Source: Tetrahymena thermophila SB210 (Eukaryota; Ciliophora; Oligohymenophorea; Hymenostomatida; Tetrahymenidae). Taken from it: a stretch of DNA of 64,000 nucleotides. The stretch lies in NCBI RefSeq assembly GCF_000189635.1, contig NW_002476484.1, positions 620,001 to 684,000 on the forward strand. Reading direction: 5' to 3'. This document shows positions 50,018 through 62,520 of the stretch, piece after piece. The translations under genes and the position numbers were made by a program. Position 1 is the stretch's first letter; the number at the start of each line of letters is the position of its first letter. The notes below the pieces were generated by a model. The model had not been told where the DNA came from and searched no databases. It worked only from the letters and a program-made list of their open reading frames with translations.

Positions 50018-52627
50018 ATGGATTACTATCAATACTAATTACTGCTCTAGTCATAGTAGTAATAAAAATCTCAACAACAACAACTACCTCAAAATCAGCT
50101 CAACTCTATCTCGCATTTGATTGGAAGTCATTAAATTCCTCTCTAATAACCTCAAATGTAAGCTGCTCCTTCTTCTAATATGTTTGCTTTACATTAACAA
50201 AATTTACTTTAAAACTAAACTAATTTTAAAGACAACTAATTTTTGGGATAACCTTCAGTAAATGATTTTAACATGATTATGCAATAAAAGTCTTAACCCT
50301 TTATCGCTAACAATGATTCTACTTAACATGTTTAAAGTTTCCCTAATTCCTCCGCATTGCCTAACAGCTTGAACGGCTGCGCTGATATCAGCTAGCAAGT
50401 TTTTTTTTAAAAGGCTATCTAAAATTAGTACATCAATAATATTCAATAAAATCGCGAAGACATTATTCGCAATTACATTAATATTATCTCCAGTAATAAA
50501 AATCGTAATCCTAGCAATGATAATCGAAATCGAAATCCAAGTAATGAAAATAGAAATCGAAATTATAGCAATGAAAATAGAAATTAAAATGAAATTTTAA
50601 ATGCGTTACCTTCAGCTTAAATCAATAACTTATTGTAATAATAAAATTCTTCTACTGCATAAAATTAATACAGTGCTCCTTAACAATTATCAGCTGCTAT
50701 CTAAAATTAAAAATAACAGTTGCTAGTTTAACAATAAGTTCAACAACAATAGCCCTAGTAAAATAATTGGATTTAAAACAATACTTTGAGCTAAAGTATT
50801 CCTCTCCAATAGTAGCATCGACATTCGAATCATCATATGCATCATCATCATTAATAGTAATAGATGAATATAGGCATTAACATGAATGAATTACCTGTAG
50901 CTATGTAAAATCAAGCTAATTTTGATAAAAAGATTGCTCTCTAAACCAATTTTAATTTATCTGATCAATAAAAGATGAATAGTAACATTAATTCTGATCC
51001 TTTGATTGATTCATTCGATTAAGAGAATAATAGACTTTAACAACAAATTACTGGTTTGACCAGCAAATTATTGTAGTTAAATCAGAGCTAAGCTGAAATC
51101 TTAGCTCTCAACAACTACTAGGGAAATAAGGGAATTATTGAATACTTAGAATCTTAAATTTTACTCCTGACTTCTCAAAAAAAGTAAATCTTAGAATAAA
51201 TTGAAAGTCTTTAAACCCTCAAACTTGCTTATAGCAATTTCAGAAAAGTATGTCCTGATGGAAGTGCTGCTCAATTTATGAGTCTTTCTAAAGAAACTCA
51301 ATTACTTTTCCTCAACTTAATTCCCAGCTCAAATAATTCCTTAGCTTCAGCACCTGTTTTGTAGTAAGCTCAAATACCTATGCCTAAAATAGAACACACT
51401 CCTGTTCAACTATAATTCTCCACTGAAGCACAAAACTATTTGCAGGAAGGTTAATAGTAACTTAGCTAAGACGACTAAAAATCTACTTCTTCTAAAAATT
51501 CTAGCTCTTCCAATTAAAAGAAAAATCCTTTCAAGGTCATTCGCTCAAATGAAAACAGTGAGGATCCTGACATTGGTTATATTAGCCGTAAAAGAGAAAC
51601 TCCTGTTCAGTCACCATCTCTTTCAAAGGCTATGAATTAGGTATAAGATGTAGAAAATAACAAATAACAAACTTCAGAAAGCAATCAAAAAGATGCTCCT
51701 TAAGCTGCTGTTTCTGAAAAGACTATATAGGAAAGCGCTTCAACTAAACCCCAATAAATTTAGGAGGATATTGTATAAAAGTAGAATGTTCAACAAATTG
51801 AAGCTGATAAAAAGAATGATGAATAAGAAGAAATAGAAATCAGAATTGATGAAGAAGAAGATGATGAAGAAAGAGAAGAGAATACTATTGATAACGAAAA
51901 CACTACTCAAGCCTAGACTTCAACAATCACTTTGGCTTAAAAGCTCAGTGCTATGAATCCAGCTGAGAGTAAGAAATTCGAAAAGAGACGTGAAAAATTG
52001 GAAGAAAATGTAATCAAGATTCTTGAAAAATCTGAAGACGCTTGCTCTAAAATTAAGCCTATCGCTCTTGAACTCTGCTCAAAAATTGCAGTTGAAGGCG
52101 ACGTACTCAAAAATAGACCTTATGAAGCTATTTCTGCTGCAGTAATAGTTCACGCTTCCCGATTAGTCGCTAATCCCATCACCGTAAAGAAAATGGCTAA
52201 GATTACTGAATCTAAGGAAAAGATTATCAATCGCGTCTTCATGTACCTAAAGAAGAACGTAGAAGGCTTCAATAACAAAATGCCTCAACCTGAAGTTTTC
52301 ATTAAGAACATTTGCGATAAGATGAAATTAAGTGAACCCATTTCCAAAACTGCATTCTTCCTTCATTAATAATCAGATAACCTCGGTCTTGTTAAAGGAT
52401 AGCATGCTGCTACTGTCGCTGCTTGTATTGTGAAGTTAGCTGCCTGTTTGAATAATATGGAAATGACTGTCAAGTAGATTTGTGAAGCTTCTAACGTGTG
52501 CCAAATCTCATTAAGACAGCTTTATAGAACCATATATCCCCACAGATTTGAATTAATTGGCGATCATAAAATAAATGACATCGATTTTAAGAAAATCTTG
52601 AACTCACCCTAAATGAATTTAGATTGA
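50018..52627 (+). CDS. Gln-rich protein with C-terminal TFIIB-type cyclin repeats, 869 aa
   Basis: One exon, ATG 50018 to TGA 52625-52627, 869 residues. Residues 1-400 are Gln/Asn-rich with a His/Gln run (HHMHHHHQQQQ) and three SNDNRNRN-like repeats. A coiled stretch, then an acidic patch (EEEDDEEREE near 620), lead to the last ~220 residues. These carry two cyclin-like repeats: SKIAVEGDVLKNRPYEAISA then PITVKKMAKI in the first, and GLVKGQHAATVAACIVKLAA then TVKQICEASNVCQISLRQLY in the second. The pattern of an Ala-rich helix followed by a helix-turn-helix is that of TFIIB/BRF cores. No N-terminal zinc ribbon is present. It is probably a nuclear general-transcription or related factor. The C-terminal part uses more C-ending codons than neighbours, which suggests strong expression. 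Confidence 0.82.
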
Positions 52628-54735
52628 AACAGAATGAAAAATAGTAATGAAAGGACGGACATTTATGATTTGATATAAGACAGATGATTTATTATTATTT
52701 TAGAAAGGATGATCAGAATGTTGAAAAGATAATACGCAATCAAAAAACATTAATAATTTCAAATATTGGAAAGACTTGTTCCAGAAAAAATCTTTATTAG
52801 TAATCATTAATAAAAGTCCTTTCATCTCCATCTATTCAAAGAAAAGAAAAACGAACAATAAGAATCTCAAATAAATCTTTAACAAAGATTGAAATCCCTT
52901 AAGAATAAATGTAAAATACTAACTAACAAACAAACAAACTATTTATCTAACTAATCAACCAATGAACTAAATAACTAACTAACTAAATAAGCAATATACT
53001 GTTTTTCCTTTCTTTGAGTAACATTTATGGATATTTTTTTCATCCTTAAATTGTTTTAATTTAAAGTATATATTATAATTTATAAAGTAAGTAGTGATCG
53101 ACGGGCATTAAAAATGACCATTGAAAACTTCTATTATTTTTATACATTTAAATTGATTAATATAAATTCTATAAATCACTATTATTTATTTCTTTATTTT
53201 AATAATATTATATAAATGTACATTCGTTTACTTCTCTTACTTCTTCAAATAATCATTCATTCATTCATTTATCTATTTGTTATTTTTTTATTCAATCATT
53301 AATTTAATCTTTTTTTACTCTTTTATTAAACTTGATTGTGCTTTTTCTTTTATTAATTATCTTTCTTTTTTACTTCTTCACACTACTTAGAATTCAATTA
53401 AAATTTTGAATTATTATCTTACACTTCCTATTTCAAAATTTTACACTTTGCTCTGAATAAATTTTTTAAATTAGTCAATAAATAGTTATTTACGTGCTTT
53501 TTTAACAAAATAAGATCTTTCATGGAAAATAAGATACTCATTGACTTCATAATTTTTGAAAGCTGTCCACTCATTTAAACTCATATTTAATTTCAAAAAC
53601 TCTAATAAATATATCTGAATAAATGTTTTAAGTAAAATTTAATAACAAAGTCAGAGCATACATAATTAAAGTATCTCATTCTCAATCATTCTAAAAATTT
53701 TGATTGAATAATTTTTTGAAGTATTCCATTTTTTTAAATTAAATTTTCTAATATAAAATATATTGAATAATTATTAAAAAAACTGAAACAAATCAAGTAA
53801 ATTAAAGAGGAAAATTTGTTGTAAAAAAATTAATTATATTTTTTTATAATCATCCCTACTAAAATAATAAAATATTACTATTATTCTACAAAAATTAAAA
53901 TATTTTTCTCATATTTATATTTTAATTATATCCCATAAATTAACTCTTATTAAATTTAATCCATATGTTAATTTTACTTTTATAAAATTAGCATACTTCT
54001 AATTTACAAATTGTGTTAAGTGTAAATTTATCCGTGCAGAAGTGCAAAATATTATTTTTAAAATATTTATAGCAAATTATAATACATATCTAATTAAAAA
54101 ACATATAAACATTATTTTTATATTTTAAAAACACTTTAAGCTCTATAAAATTTGAATTACCTTCTATTAATAATTAACCAAAACAATTATTTTATCAATT
54201 GAAAATGTAAAAAATAATAAAAGGTTTGAGTGAGTAACTCAATTTGAAGTCTCTCAATATTTATAAATTAAATTTATTTATATTTTTTAACAATAAGTTT
54301 AATATGTTAAATAGAAATAAAGATATGATCAAACATTTGAAAATTAAAGATAAATTTTAAAGCCTTACTGATTTACTCTTTCGTTTCATATTTCTTTTTG
54401 AATTAACGAATTTGTAAAAATAAGAATTTAAATTTGTGATAAAAATTCTAGAATAAATTAATAATACGGAAATAAATTTTAATTCTAGTTTGTTGATGAT
54501 TGCAAATAATGAGAAATAAAAATTGAACTAGTAAAACTTATAATCTTAAAACAAAATTTATATATAACAATTTATTTAAAGCTTATTTATATTAATTAAC
54601 AATAACAATAATTTCAAAACTTTTCCTCAAAATGCTAATTATTTATTTTCTTTAAAATTTACATGCTCATCAAAAAATATTTATTCATATTCATTTTTCT
54701 GTTTGTAAGTTTATTTATCAGCATATATTAATGAA
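52628..54735. other. convergent intergenic region, 2.1 kb
   Basis: It follows the TFIIB-like gene and precedes the kinesin 3' end. An AACA/AACT simple repeat lies at about 52920-52990. The rest is A+T rich with no supported feature. Confidence 0.6.
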
Positions 54736-57700
54736 TCAATTTTCATATTTTTATACTGTGGAATTGTGTTTATGACTTTTAATCATTTGTTAAATTTCAT
54801 CAAGAATCTATTTTAATAAGAATAAAGCTTAATATTTAAATTTAAAATGAGTTTAGTGAAATTTTACTCTTAATTTATTCTTTTGAGTTTATTCAACTTT
54901 AGTTTGTCTTTCACGTTCACGAGCTTAGGCTTAAACTTCTATAGATCTTTCAGTCATGTAATCTTTTACACGATTTTCTAGCTATATTAATAAAATATTA
55001 AGATTAAAAAGCAATTCAATTAAATCTTGTTTATTTTTTACTTCTTTTAAATGAGATTGTAGATTTTTATTTGAGTGTTTAGCCTTTAAGTATTTTTCTT
55101 TATACTTTTCAACTTATTCTTCTAAGTTTTGAAGGAGTTTCTTGTTGTCAATTTCCTTTCTCTTAAATTCATTGTTTTCTTCCTTGCAGGCTGTGAATTC
55201 CTGAACAACTTGGTCTAATCTTATTTCAAAAGTGCTAAGTTCCTTTTTTTTAGAAATAAATTGATATTATTAAATATAACACATAAAAGTATTAAAAGTT
55301 AAATTTAAATTTAATGGAAATGTTAAATAATAAAATAATTAATATCATTTTTTCATATTTAGAAAAGTTTAATGAGAAAAAATTAATAAAAAATTATAAT
55401 AAATTGAATTTAAAATATTTACGATGTTTTACTATTCTTGTAACTAATCAATGTGTTAGTTAGCCTTTTATAATTGATCTTCTTTTTCATTAAGCTCAGA
55501 TTGCAAACGGCTGCTTTGTTCTTTTAGCTTTTGATGATCAGAAATCATATAAGAAATAAAATTAAATTCTTTACATTAATATTTCTTTTATTTTTATACC
55601 TCGTTGATAGTTTTAGCATCTCCCAACTGTGATGCCTCCAATTTTTCTACCCTACCCTCTAAAGAGGTAACTAAATTTTATAATCTTTCATTCTCCAAAT
55701 AAGAGTTATTTTTCTATATTTTTTTTTAATTAATAAAAAGTTCATATAAAAGAAATTTCAATCGATTTTTTAGTAATCAAAAACTTTTTAAGCTCCATCA
55801 GGAAAATATATTTTGCATTTTATTTACTTATAGGTTTTATTTATATAAATTTAGATTCTTTTTTCTAAATATTTACCTCTTCAGTCAATTTGGCTATCTT
55901 ATAAGTTTATTCGTCTTTTATTTCTTTTAATTCATTAAGGTACTTTTAAGTTTCTCTTAACTAGGCTTCCAAGTTGTCAGCTTGCTTTATTAGAAGCTAG
56001 TATTTACCTTCAATTTCTTGGTGTTTGTCCTCGTTATCAGCTAATTAAGCTTTTAAAAACTTTATCTTTTCTTTTTTCTTCAAGTTTTCTTAGTTTCTCT
56101 CCTCCATTAGCTTGGATTTTTCATCTTCAAATTTTTATTTGTGCTTTTAAATTTTTTATTCAAGAATTTGCACTTGTTCTTCAAGCTCCTCTTTCTTTCT
56201 TGTTAAAGCATGATTCTAATTTACTGTTTCATTCTTCTCAATAACTTCATTTTGATATTTTTAGTTGAGCTCTTAGTTCAACTATCTCATTTCCTGTAAG
56301 TTTTAGAAGACTTGTTTTTATTCTTATTCTCTCTAATCCATGTCATTTTTTAATTAATTAACTATTTCTGAAAGAGCAGTTGCCTTGTTTTGGTCTACTG
56401 ACCTATTTTTATAAATATATTTTATTTTTAATATTTTATTTCTATTTTCTAAAAAATATTTTACTTGATTTCTTCATGCTCTTAAACAGTTCTTTAGTAC
56501 TTTTCTATTTCGTGGTCATGTGATTTTTTCTAAAATGCAAGCTCTTCTTCTTTTCTTCTAAATTCCTCCCTATTTTTTTAGTATTTTGAGTGAGTTTGTT
56601 TATTCAGGATTATAATTTATTTTAAAATAAAATATTTATTTGTTTCTTAGTAATTACTTTATTTAATTGACTTTCTTCTTCTTCTTGAGTAGCTTCGATT
56701 TTAATTGTATATTTGATTCTCTGAGCTCCTCTTCCATCTGTAGCCATCCTTATTCCTTTATTTTGAATTCTTTAACTGTATCAACATTAAGAAGAATGTC
56801 CTCTTAAGCTTACCTAAGCTCATACTACAATCTATCGATTTCACCATCTTTGCTGTTTAGAATATCAGAAAGCTACTCGTATTTTTCGACATATTCCCTT
56901 AAACTTTGTTTTAAGTCTTTATTAAGTAGTTAGAGTTTTTATATTTTTGATTTTTCTATATTTTCTTTGATTTCAATTGTTTCTTTTAGTCTTTTTAAGC
57001 TTTTTCCTACATTTTTCTCTTTTTCTTCTGCATTAAGTAAGTCAAAATTAGGACTGAGTTCTCCAATATTGCTAGAAACTGCAACCTTGGATTTATTGAT
57101 AGGAGGTTGGTCTAAAAATCCTGATGAATCTTGAGTACGATACATTTCTTGATTATTTTAGAGTTATTGATGAACATTGCTTATATCAGCTAATCTCTAT
57201 TGAGGCGATTAGAGGATTTAGCTGTTTCTGATAATACTTTAAATAGGAGAGCGTTATCCTAGAGAAGGTTGAGTCTAAACTCTTTACAATTACTATGGAT
57301 AGGGTTGATTTAATTGAGAGTGCTATTATTATCCTTAAGGATTGCTGAGACTATCAATCAGCTCCTTAGAGTGATTATATCTATCAAGAAGGCGCATGAA
57401 GTCTTTGTCTAATTTTTCTTCTTTATCTTTTAAAAACTCATAATCATTATATCTGTTTTCTTGAGAAGGAGAAAGGCGACCTACTTTTTCAGCATATCCT
57501 CCTTAACTTTATCTTCTATTGTGTTGGTTAACTCTAGAAAAGCTATTATTTAAATTTCCTTAAAAGAAATTTGTTTATGAGCCATTTAGCTTTCCTTGCC
57601 CTAAATTATTCACATGTCCTTAAGGAGGAGAACCACTAATTTATCTTTAATCGCTTAAGCTAGGATTAATAAGTCTTAACTATCTTTAGCACTTGGTTAG

Positions 57701-59896
57701 AAGAGTCTCGCAATAAGGAATCTGTTTCAATAATTATATTTTAAAATCTTTAATCTCATTTAATTTTAATTATATTCTAATTTATTTTTTAAAATAATTA
57801 ATCTTACATCTCTGCTGTAGGGCTGTAACTCAATCTATCTCTAAAGATCGTTTAAAATGATTTCTTTTTAGCTAACCCATTCGTTTCTTTCTCTTTCAGG
57901 TAGTCTTCCAAATACACGTGATTGCTTACGAATATCCTCAAAAATATTTTCCAACTCATTAACAATAAACTCAATGTGAGAATTCTAAATATTTGATTTA
58001 GGAGCTGTGCTACTTTGATTAATAATATTGCTTTATCTTAAATTTGATTAAGAGAGCTGAGGTCTCAAAGTGTTTTCAATCAAGCTTGATTTTACAGAAT
58101 TTGGTGAAACAGGAGGTCTGCTAGGAAGGAGTCTTTTTTAAGAATTGCTAGTAAAACTACTTCTAATTTCATTTCCATCATGAAGGCGTGAGCCCTAAGC
58201 ACAAAGTCTTTATGTATACTGTTTAAAAATTATTTATTTAAAATCAAAAATAATAACAAAAATTAATTTAAAATCAAAAATAATAACAAAAAATTAATTT
58301 GTTTTTCTTAGTTTTTATTAAATTTAAATTAATTTTTGCTTAATGAATATTGATAATAATTTTAAAAGGTTTTAGTTCTTTAAAAATAATTTCATTGCTT
58401 ATTAAAAAACGAAAGAAATGCTTACGTCTAATGAGAGAAGAGATTAAGCATACTAATTAGATGATGAAGAAACGCATGATATAAAGAAAGATTGAGTATT
58501 TTCATTAATTGTATCTCTAATGCATGAAGTTAATTTACACTTTTTATAAGCTCTAGTTTAATATGAAGTGTTTTAATTGATTTAATTAATGTATTGCTCG
58601 ATAACCTCAAAATCATCTCCATTTATTTATTTATCTACTAAATCAATATCTGCAAGTCTTACTAAATTGAGTTTGAAATTTATTTATTCACTTTCAGAAA
58701 CATTGAACTGGACAACAATATGACTTTTTTCATAAAGCTTTTTTTCATTCAAAAGCTAGCTAAGAGACTATATTTTCTTTAATGCATTCACGTATTTATT
58801 CTTAAATTCGCTCTTGTATTTGATTAAATGTCTTGACATACCTGCAATTCTAACATCATTTGGACTATACTCAATTACTTCCTTTTAAAATTTAAATTTT
58901 ACAGCAATTAAAATATTGTTTGAAATAGTCTTAATATTATTTAAAATTTTATTGAGACATAAAGAGACAATTAAGTATTGCCTAAATTTTGTAAATTGCC
59001 AAGTTTTTTTTTACATAATAATCAGAATTCTCATTACTGAGAAGATCAAATATCTCATTATTGTATACTGAGAAAATAGACAAGAATAATTTGTATTAGG
59101 AATCCTATTCATTGGCAACATCTATTTTGGATAAAAGATCATCTACACATCTAAACATCAATCCTTTTTAGTGTTTATCTGCACCAGTGAGAGTATATGT
59201 TTTTCCGCATCTTTATATAGAAATAAAAAGTATTTTAGCAAATGAAAAAGCTAAGACTATTTTTATTTTTTGTTATTTTATGCTTTTATTTTAAAAATGC
59301 TGGCTCATATATTTTAAATAATCTACCTTGATGGACCATGTATCAAAATGGAAGTGTTTTATCCACTAACAACGTTTGAAACTGCTTCTTTAGCTGTCTT
59401 GCGATAGAAGATTTCTTAGCTTTATTTGATAAAATAGAAATTTAGATATGAAACTATTTATCTTTATAGTAATGAAAAAAGTTTCATAATAATATAAATT
59501 TCATCGCTTATCTTGCTTTGTTAATCTGATCAATTTAACGTTGCAAATTTACCTGGATTTTTGGCTAAACACATTATCAAAAAAGAAAACATCAGCCTTA
59601 TCTTAAAATATTTCATTTAACTTTTCTAAACTTCTATCATTTTTGTAGCTATATTATATTTATCTTGATCTTTGAGGGGTTTTAGTGGCAACAACTGATC
59701 TACCATTTTCATCATCTCCTGAAAATATGCTTTGGTCACCATCTTATGTGGGTTTTACCCTAACAAACACTTAAACTCCTCCTCTTTTTTCTGCTTTTTC
59801 ATAAATATTTAATTTAGCACTGCCTAATAAATTTTAAGAATTTTGAGTCAGTGAATTACCTTAACCAAGCTACTCTTAAGATTGAACTCTCTTCAT
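54736..59896 (-). CDS. kinesin-like protein with degenerate motor and long coiled coil, ~1286 aa
   Basis: Minus exons: 59896-59553, 59419-59327, 59210-59015, 58881-58426, 58218-57808, 57721-56658, 56569-56465, 56402-55877, 55713-55600, 55527-55423, 55242-55042, 54981-54736 (TGA). All junction phases match. The motor starts VQVFVRVKPT, followed by FFFDNVFSQKS. The P-loop reads GPSRCGKTYTLTG (near residue 140). It continues with SIFSVYNNEIFDLL and ends KLTSCIRDTINENTQSFF with SLLSLDYTQRLC. Switch I, normally NxxSSRSH, reads NEKKLYEKSH. Switch II, normally DLAGSE, reads RLADID. ATP hydrolysis may therefore be lost. After a ~330-residue motor and a polar linker, residues ~720-1200 form a long coiled coil, so it should dimerise. 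A 60-nt stop-free intron candidate at 54808-54867 would remove 20 residues near the end. Confidence 0.88.
58241..58290. repeat. tandem 30-nt duplication inside a kinesin intron
   Basis: The 20-mer AAATCAAAAATAATAACAAA occurs at 58241 and again at 58271, a 30-nt period, inside the 207-nt intron 58219-58425. Confidence 0.9.
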
Positions 59897-60520
59897 TGAA
59901 TTTATCTTTATCTATTTTTGTATGTAAATATGTATTTCAATAGATTTTTTTATTAAATTGAATTATTTAGATTCGTTTTACTTGATTAATAGGTGTTAAC
60001 ACTTTTATTTGTTTTTATTTCTAAAATATATTAGGATATGTATTCTTATTCATAATTTTGAATTTTATTGATCCACAGTTTTAAAAGTAATCAATCAATC
60101 ATATATCTATTAATTAATAAAAATACATTCATTCATTCATACATATATATATATACAACTTTATTTAAGCATATATCCATTCGCCAGCCAAACATTTTTC
60201 ATTCATTTTTTTCCATTTTATTTCTAAATTTCAAACAAGAAATTTTACTGTCTGCAACTGCAAAAATAAAAATTTGCTGAGCTTTTCAATAAATTTACAT
60301 TATAATTTTATTTAAATAATAATTCTAACTCAAAAAAATTTTAATTAAATTATTTTTAATTCAAAATAAATTTTAAAATTATTAGTTTTTTTCTAATTTA
60401 AAATTATAATTATTAAAATTTTTAATTAATTTATTTGTTTTTTTTAAATTTTTTATTAAAAAATTCTAAATTAAATCAGATTCAAAATACAAACAAACTG
60501 TTAATAAAAAAGTTTTGAGT
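59897..60520. other. divergent intergenic region
   Basis: Upstream of both the kinesin gene and the first 7SL gene. A+T rich with short CATT repeats near 60128; no gene. Confidence 0.6.
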
Positions 60521-60530
60521 AAACCCATAA
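60521..60530 (+). promoter_or_regulatory. upstream element of 7SL gene 1 (PSE-like)
   Basis: AAACCCATAA lies at -57 to -48 from the inferred RNA start. The same ten bases lie at the same distance before the second copy, while most of the remaining flank differs. This fits a proximal sequence element of an external Pol III or snRNA-type promoter; the name is inference. Confidence 0.65.
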
Positions 60531-60577
60531 ATTTAATTAAGCTTGAAAATATCACTTTATATGTCTATGAATGTATA

Positions 60578-60872
60578 GTCTTTTGCCAGGGCAGCAATGC
60601 CTGTGACTTCGGTGGCATATACAGTGTAGGAGAGAATAGTCAGGGTATGAGAGTTTGATGAGACAGTTTGCTAAGAGTGTGCCCGCTCCAAACAATGAGT
60701 TGCTATGGTGGTAACCTAGTAATAGGACTCCACCAGGGCATTAAAGAGCTGAGGAAACGCCTCAGGCTGGCAACAGAACAGGGAAAACTCGCCGCTTGTT
60801 GTGGTGGAAGGATAACATACTCATTAACTGTCAAGCTAATCGCTCTGCTATTCTAGTCTGACACTGCTTTTT
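60578..60872 (+). ncRNA. 7SL RNA of the signal recognition particle, copy 1
   Basis: The ~295-nt G+C-richer block stands out from the A+T-rich flanks. Its 5' part GGCAGCAATGCCTGTGAC matches the SRP Alu domain with the CTGTRAY turn bound by SRP9/14. Helix 5 forms between the segments near 60624-60700 and 60810-60864; for example AGAATAG pairs with CTATTCT, and AATGAGT with ACTCATT. Helix 6 is the hairpin CTGAGG/CCTCAG at 60749-60765. Helix 8 has a GCAA (GNAR) tetraloop at 60770-60773, followed by ACAGG and AAAACTC, the SRP54-binding internal loop. The RNA ends in a T-run. It scaffolds SRP, which targets secretory ribosomes to the ER. The start at 60578 is inferred from the conserved block. The call rests on motif and fold matching by eye. 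Confidence 0.9.
60868..60872 (+). terminator. Pol III T-run of 7SL copy 1
   Basis: TTTTT directly after GACACTGC, with a second T-run a few bases on, as expected for Pol III. Confidence 0.75.
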
Positions 60873-61230
60873 ATTTTTCTTGATCCAAGTTTTCTTTATA
60901 AATAAATTCATTTTTAATTATTGTGTTCAATATTGCAAAATATTCATTCTTTAATCTACTTTATTAAATTTTTAAAATGTTGGTTGAATGCTAAAAGCAG
61001 AAATTTTCTTTAAATTTTTTCTTAAAAAACAAGAAAAAATTGGAAAAGTTCTATTTGATTAAAAAAGATATTTTTAATTAATTAAAATTAAAAAAGCAGA
61101 CACGTATTTGTTAAATTTAATTAAATTATTGTTTTAAAAGAAAAAGAAACACCTGTTCAATTAAAAATGAAAATTTGATTATTTCTATGTATCTATCATT
61201 GGTTGGTCAACTTAATAACTAATTTTTTTA
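60873..61230. other. spacer between the two 7SL genes
   Basis: This A+T-rich spacer is not similar to the flank of copy 1 apart from the 10-nt upstream element, so the duplication is old or covers only the RNA and its promoter element. Confidence 0.6.
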
Positions 61231-61240
61231 AAACCCATAA
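61231..61240 (+). promoter_or_regulatory. upstream element of 7SL gene 2 (PSE-like)
   Basis: AAACCCATAA at -57 to -48 from the inferred start, identical in sequence and spacing to the element before copy 1. Confidence 0.65.
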
Positions 61241-61287
61241 TTTGATTTAATCAAATATTTTTCGATTTAAATTATTGTGTTTTCATA

Positions 61288-61582
61288 GTCTTTTGCCAGG
61301 GCAGCAATGCCTGTGACTTAGGTGGCATATACAGTGTAGGGTAAAATAGTCAGGGTATGAGAGTTTGATGAGACAGTTTGCTAAGAGTGTGCCCGCTCCA
61401 AACAATGAGTTGCTATGGTGGTAACCTAGTAATAGGACTCCACCAGGGCATTAAAGAGCTGAGGAAACGCCTCAGGCTGGCAACAGAACAGGGAAAACTC
61501 GCCGCTTGTTGTGGTGGAAGGATAACATACTCATTAACTGTCAAGCTAATCGCTCTGCTATTCTGCTCAGACACTGCTTTTT
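61288..61582 (+). ncRNA. 7SL RNA of the signal recognition particle, copy 2
   Basis: It is the same length as copy 1, 710 nt downstream, and differs at only seven positions by my comparison. One change lies in the Alu loop (C to A, equivalent to 60610). The other six lie on the two facing strands of helix 5 (equivalent to 60631, 60632, 60634 and 60855, 60856, 60859). The GCAA tetraloop and the SRP54 site are unchanged. Both copies look functional, each with its own upstream element and T-run. Confidence 0.9.
61578..61582 (+). terminator. Pol III T-run of 7SL copy 2
   Basis: TTTTT directly after GACACTGC, followed by ATTTTTTT, matching copy 1. Confidence 0.75.
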
Positions 61583-62520
61583 ATTTTTTTAGAGTTTCAA
61601 AGTCTATTATGGAAATTACAAGTCATTCATTTTTTAAAAATTATATTTTAAAAGGATTAACGAAAATAATTTACCATTTATCATTAGTAACTATTTATTA
61701 AATAATTTTTAAATGATTAAACTGGAACAAAAAAAATTAGTTTGTAATATGATAAATAATATAAACTTTTTATATGTAATTTACAACATTATTTTTATTA
61801 TATATCTAATTAAATTAATTGCATAAGTAAATATTTTAATGTTTTTTTAAAGTAATAAAATAAATTATAAATTAAATTTATTAAAAAAATTAACTTTATT
61901 TAAATGAAAGATAGATAAAAAATCTATTCTAAATCTTAAATATGTTTAAAATAAATAAATAATTAAAAACATAATGAAAAGTATCTTTGATATTAAAACT
62001 AAATTCGTTATTTCAACAAAATAAAAAAACAACATTAGCCTTAATCAAAAATGTTCTACATAAAAATCACTAAAGATTATAAATATTCTTTTTTTATTTA
62101 ACAGATATGTGTCTTTATAAATAATAATCATATTTTCTTGATAATAAAAAGAAATCAATTCATTCTTTTTTTAAATATGGATTTTCATAAGATTATAAGA
62201 ATAAGATTTTTTGAATAATTTTTTTATGATTCTTCTTTGCAAATCTAACTAATACTTTTATTATTGATAGTGGTTTTTTATTTTTTTAAACTATATTTAT
62301 TTATCAAATACTTATATAAAAAAAGCTTAACTTGTTTATTTATTAAAGTAGCAAATAAACTTGAACTTTATAAAGAATCTTTAAATCTAAATTTGAAATA
62401 AAAAATGGATAAATTGCTAGAATATTTAATATACAAATACATATTTTTTATTTTAATATTAATTAAAAGATTTAATAGAATTTATTTATGGCTTTATCAA
62501 ATAAATATTTTTAAGTGTTT
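61583..62520. other. gene-free interval
   Basis: 0.9 kb of A+T-rich DNA between 7SL copy 2 and the convergent TSR1 gene; nothing supported. Confidence 0.6.

Noticed and set aside
60668-60856. A 62-codon frame repeated almost exactly at 61378-61701
   Set aside because: It lies inside the 7SL RNA genes, starts without ATG and is conserved because the RNA is conserved.
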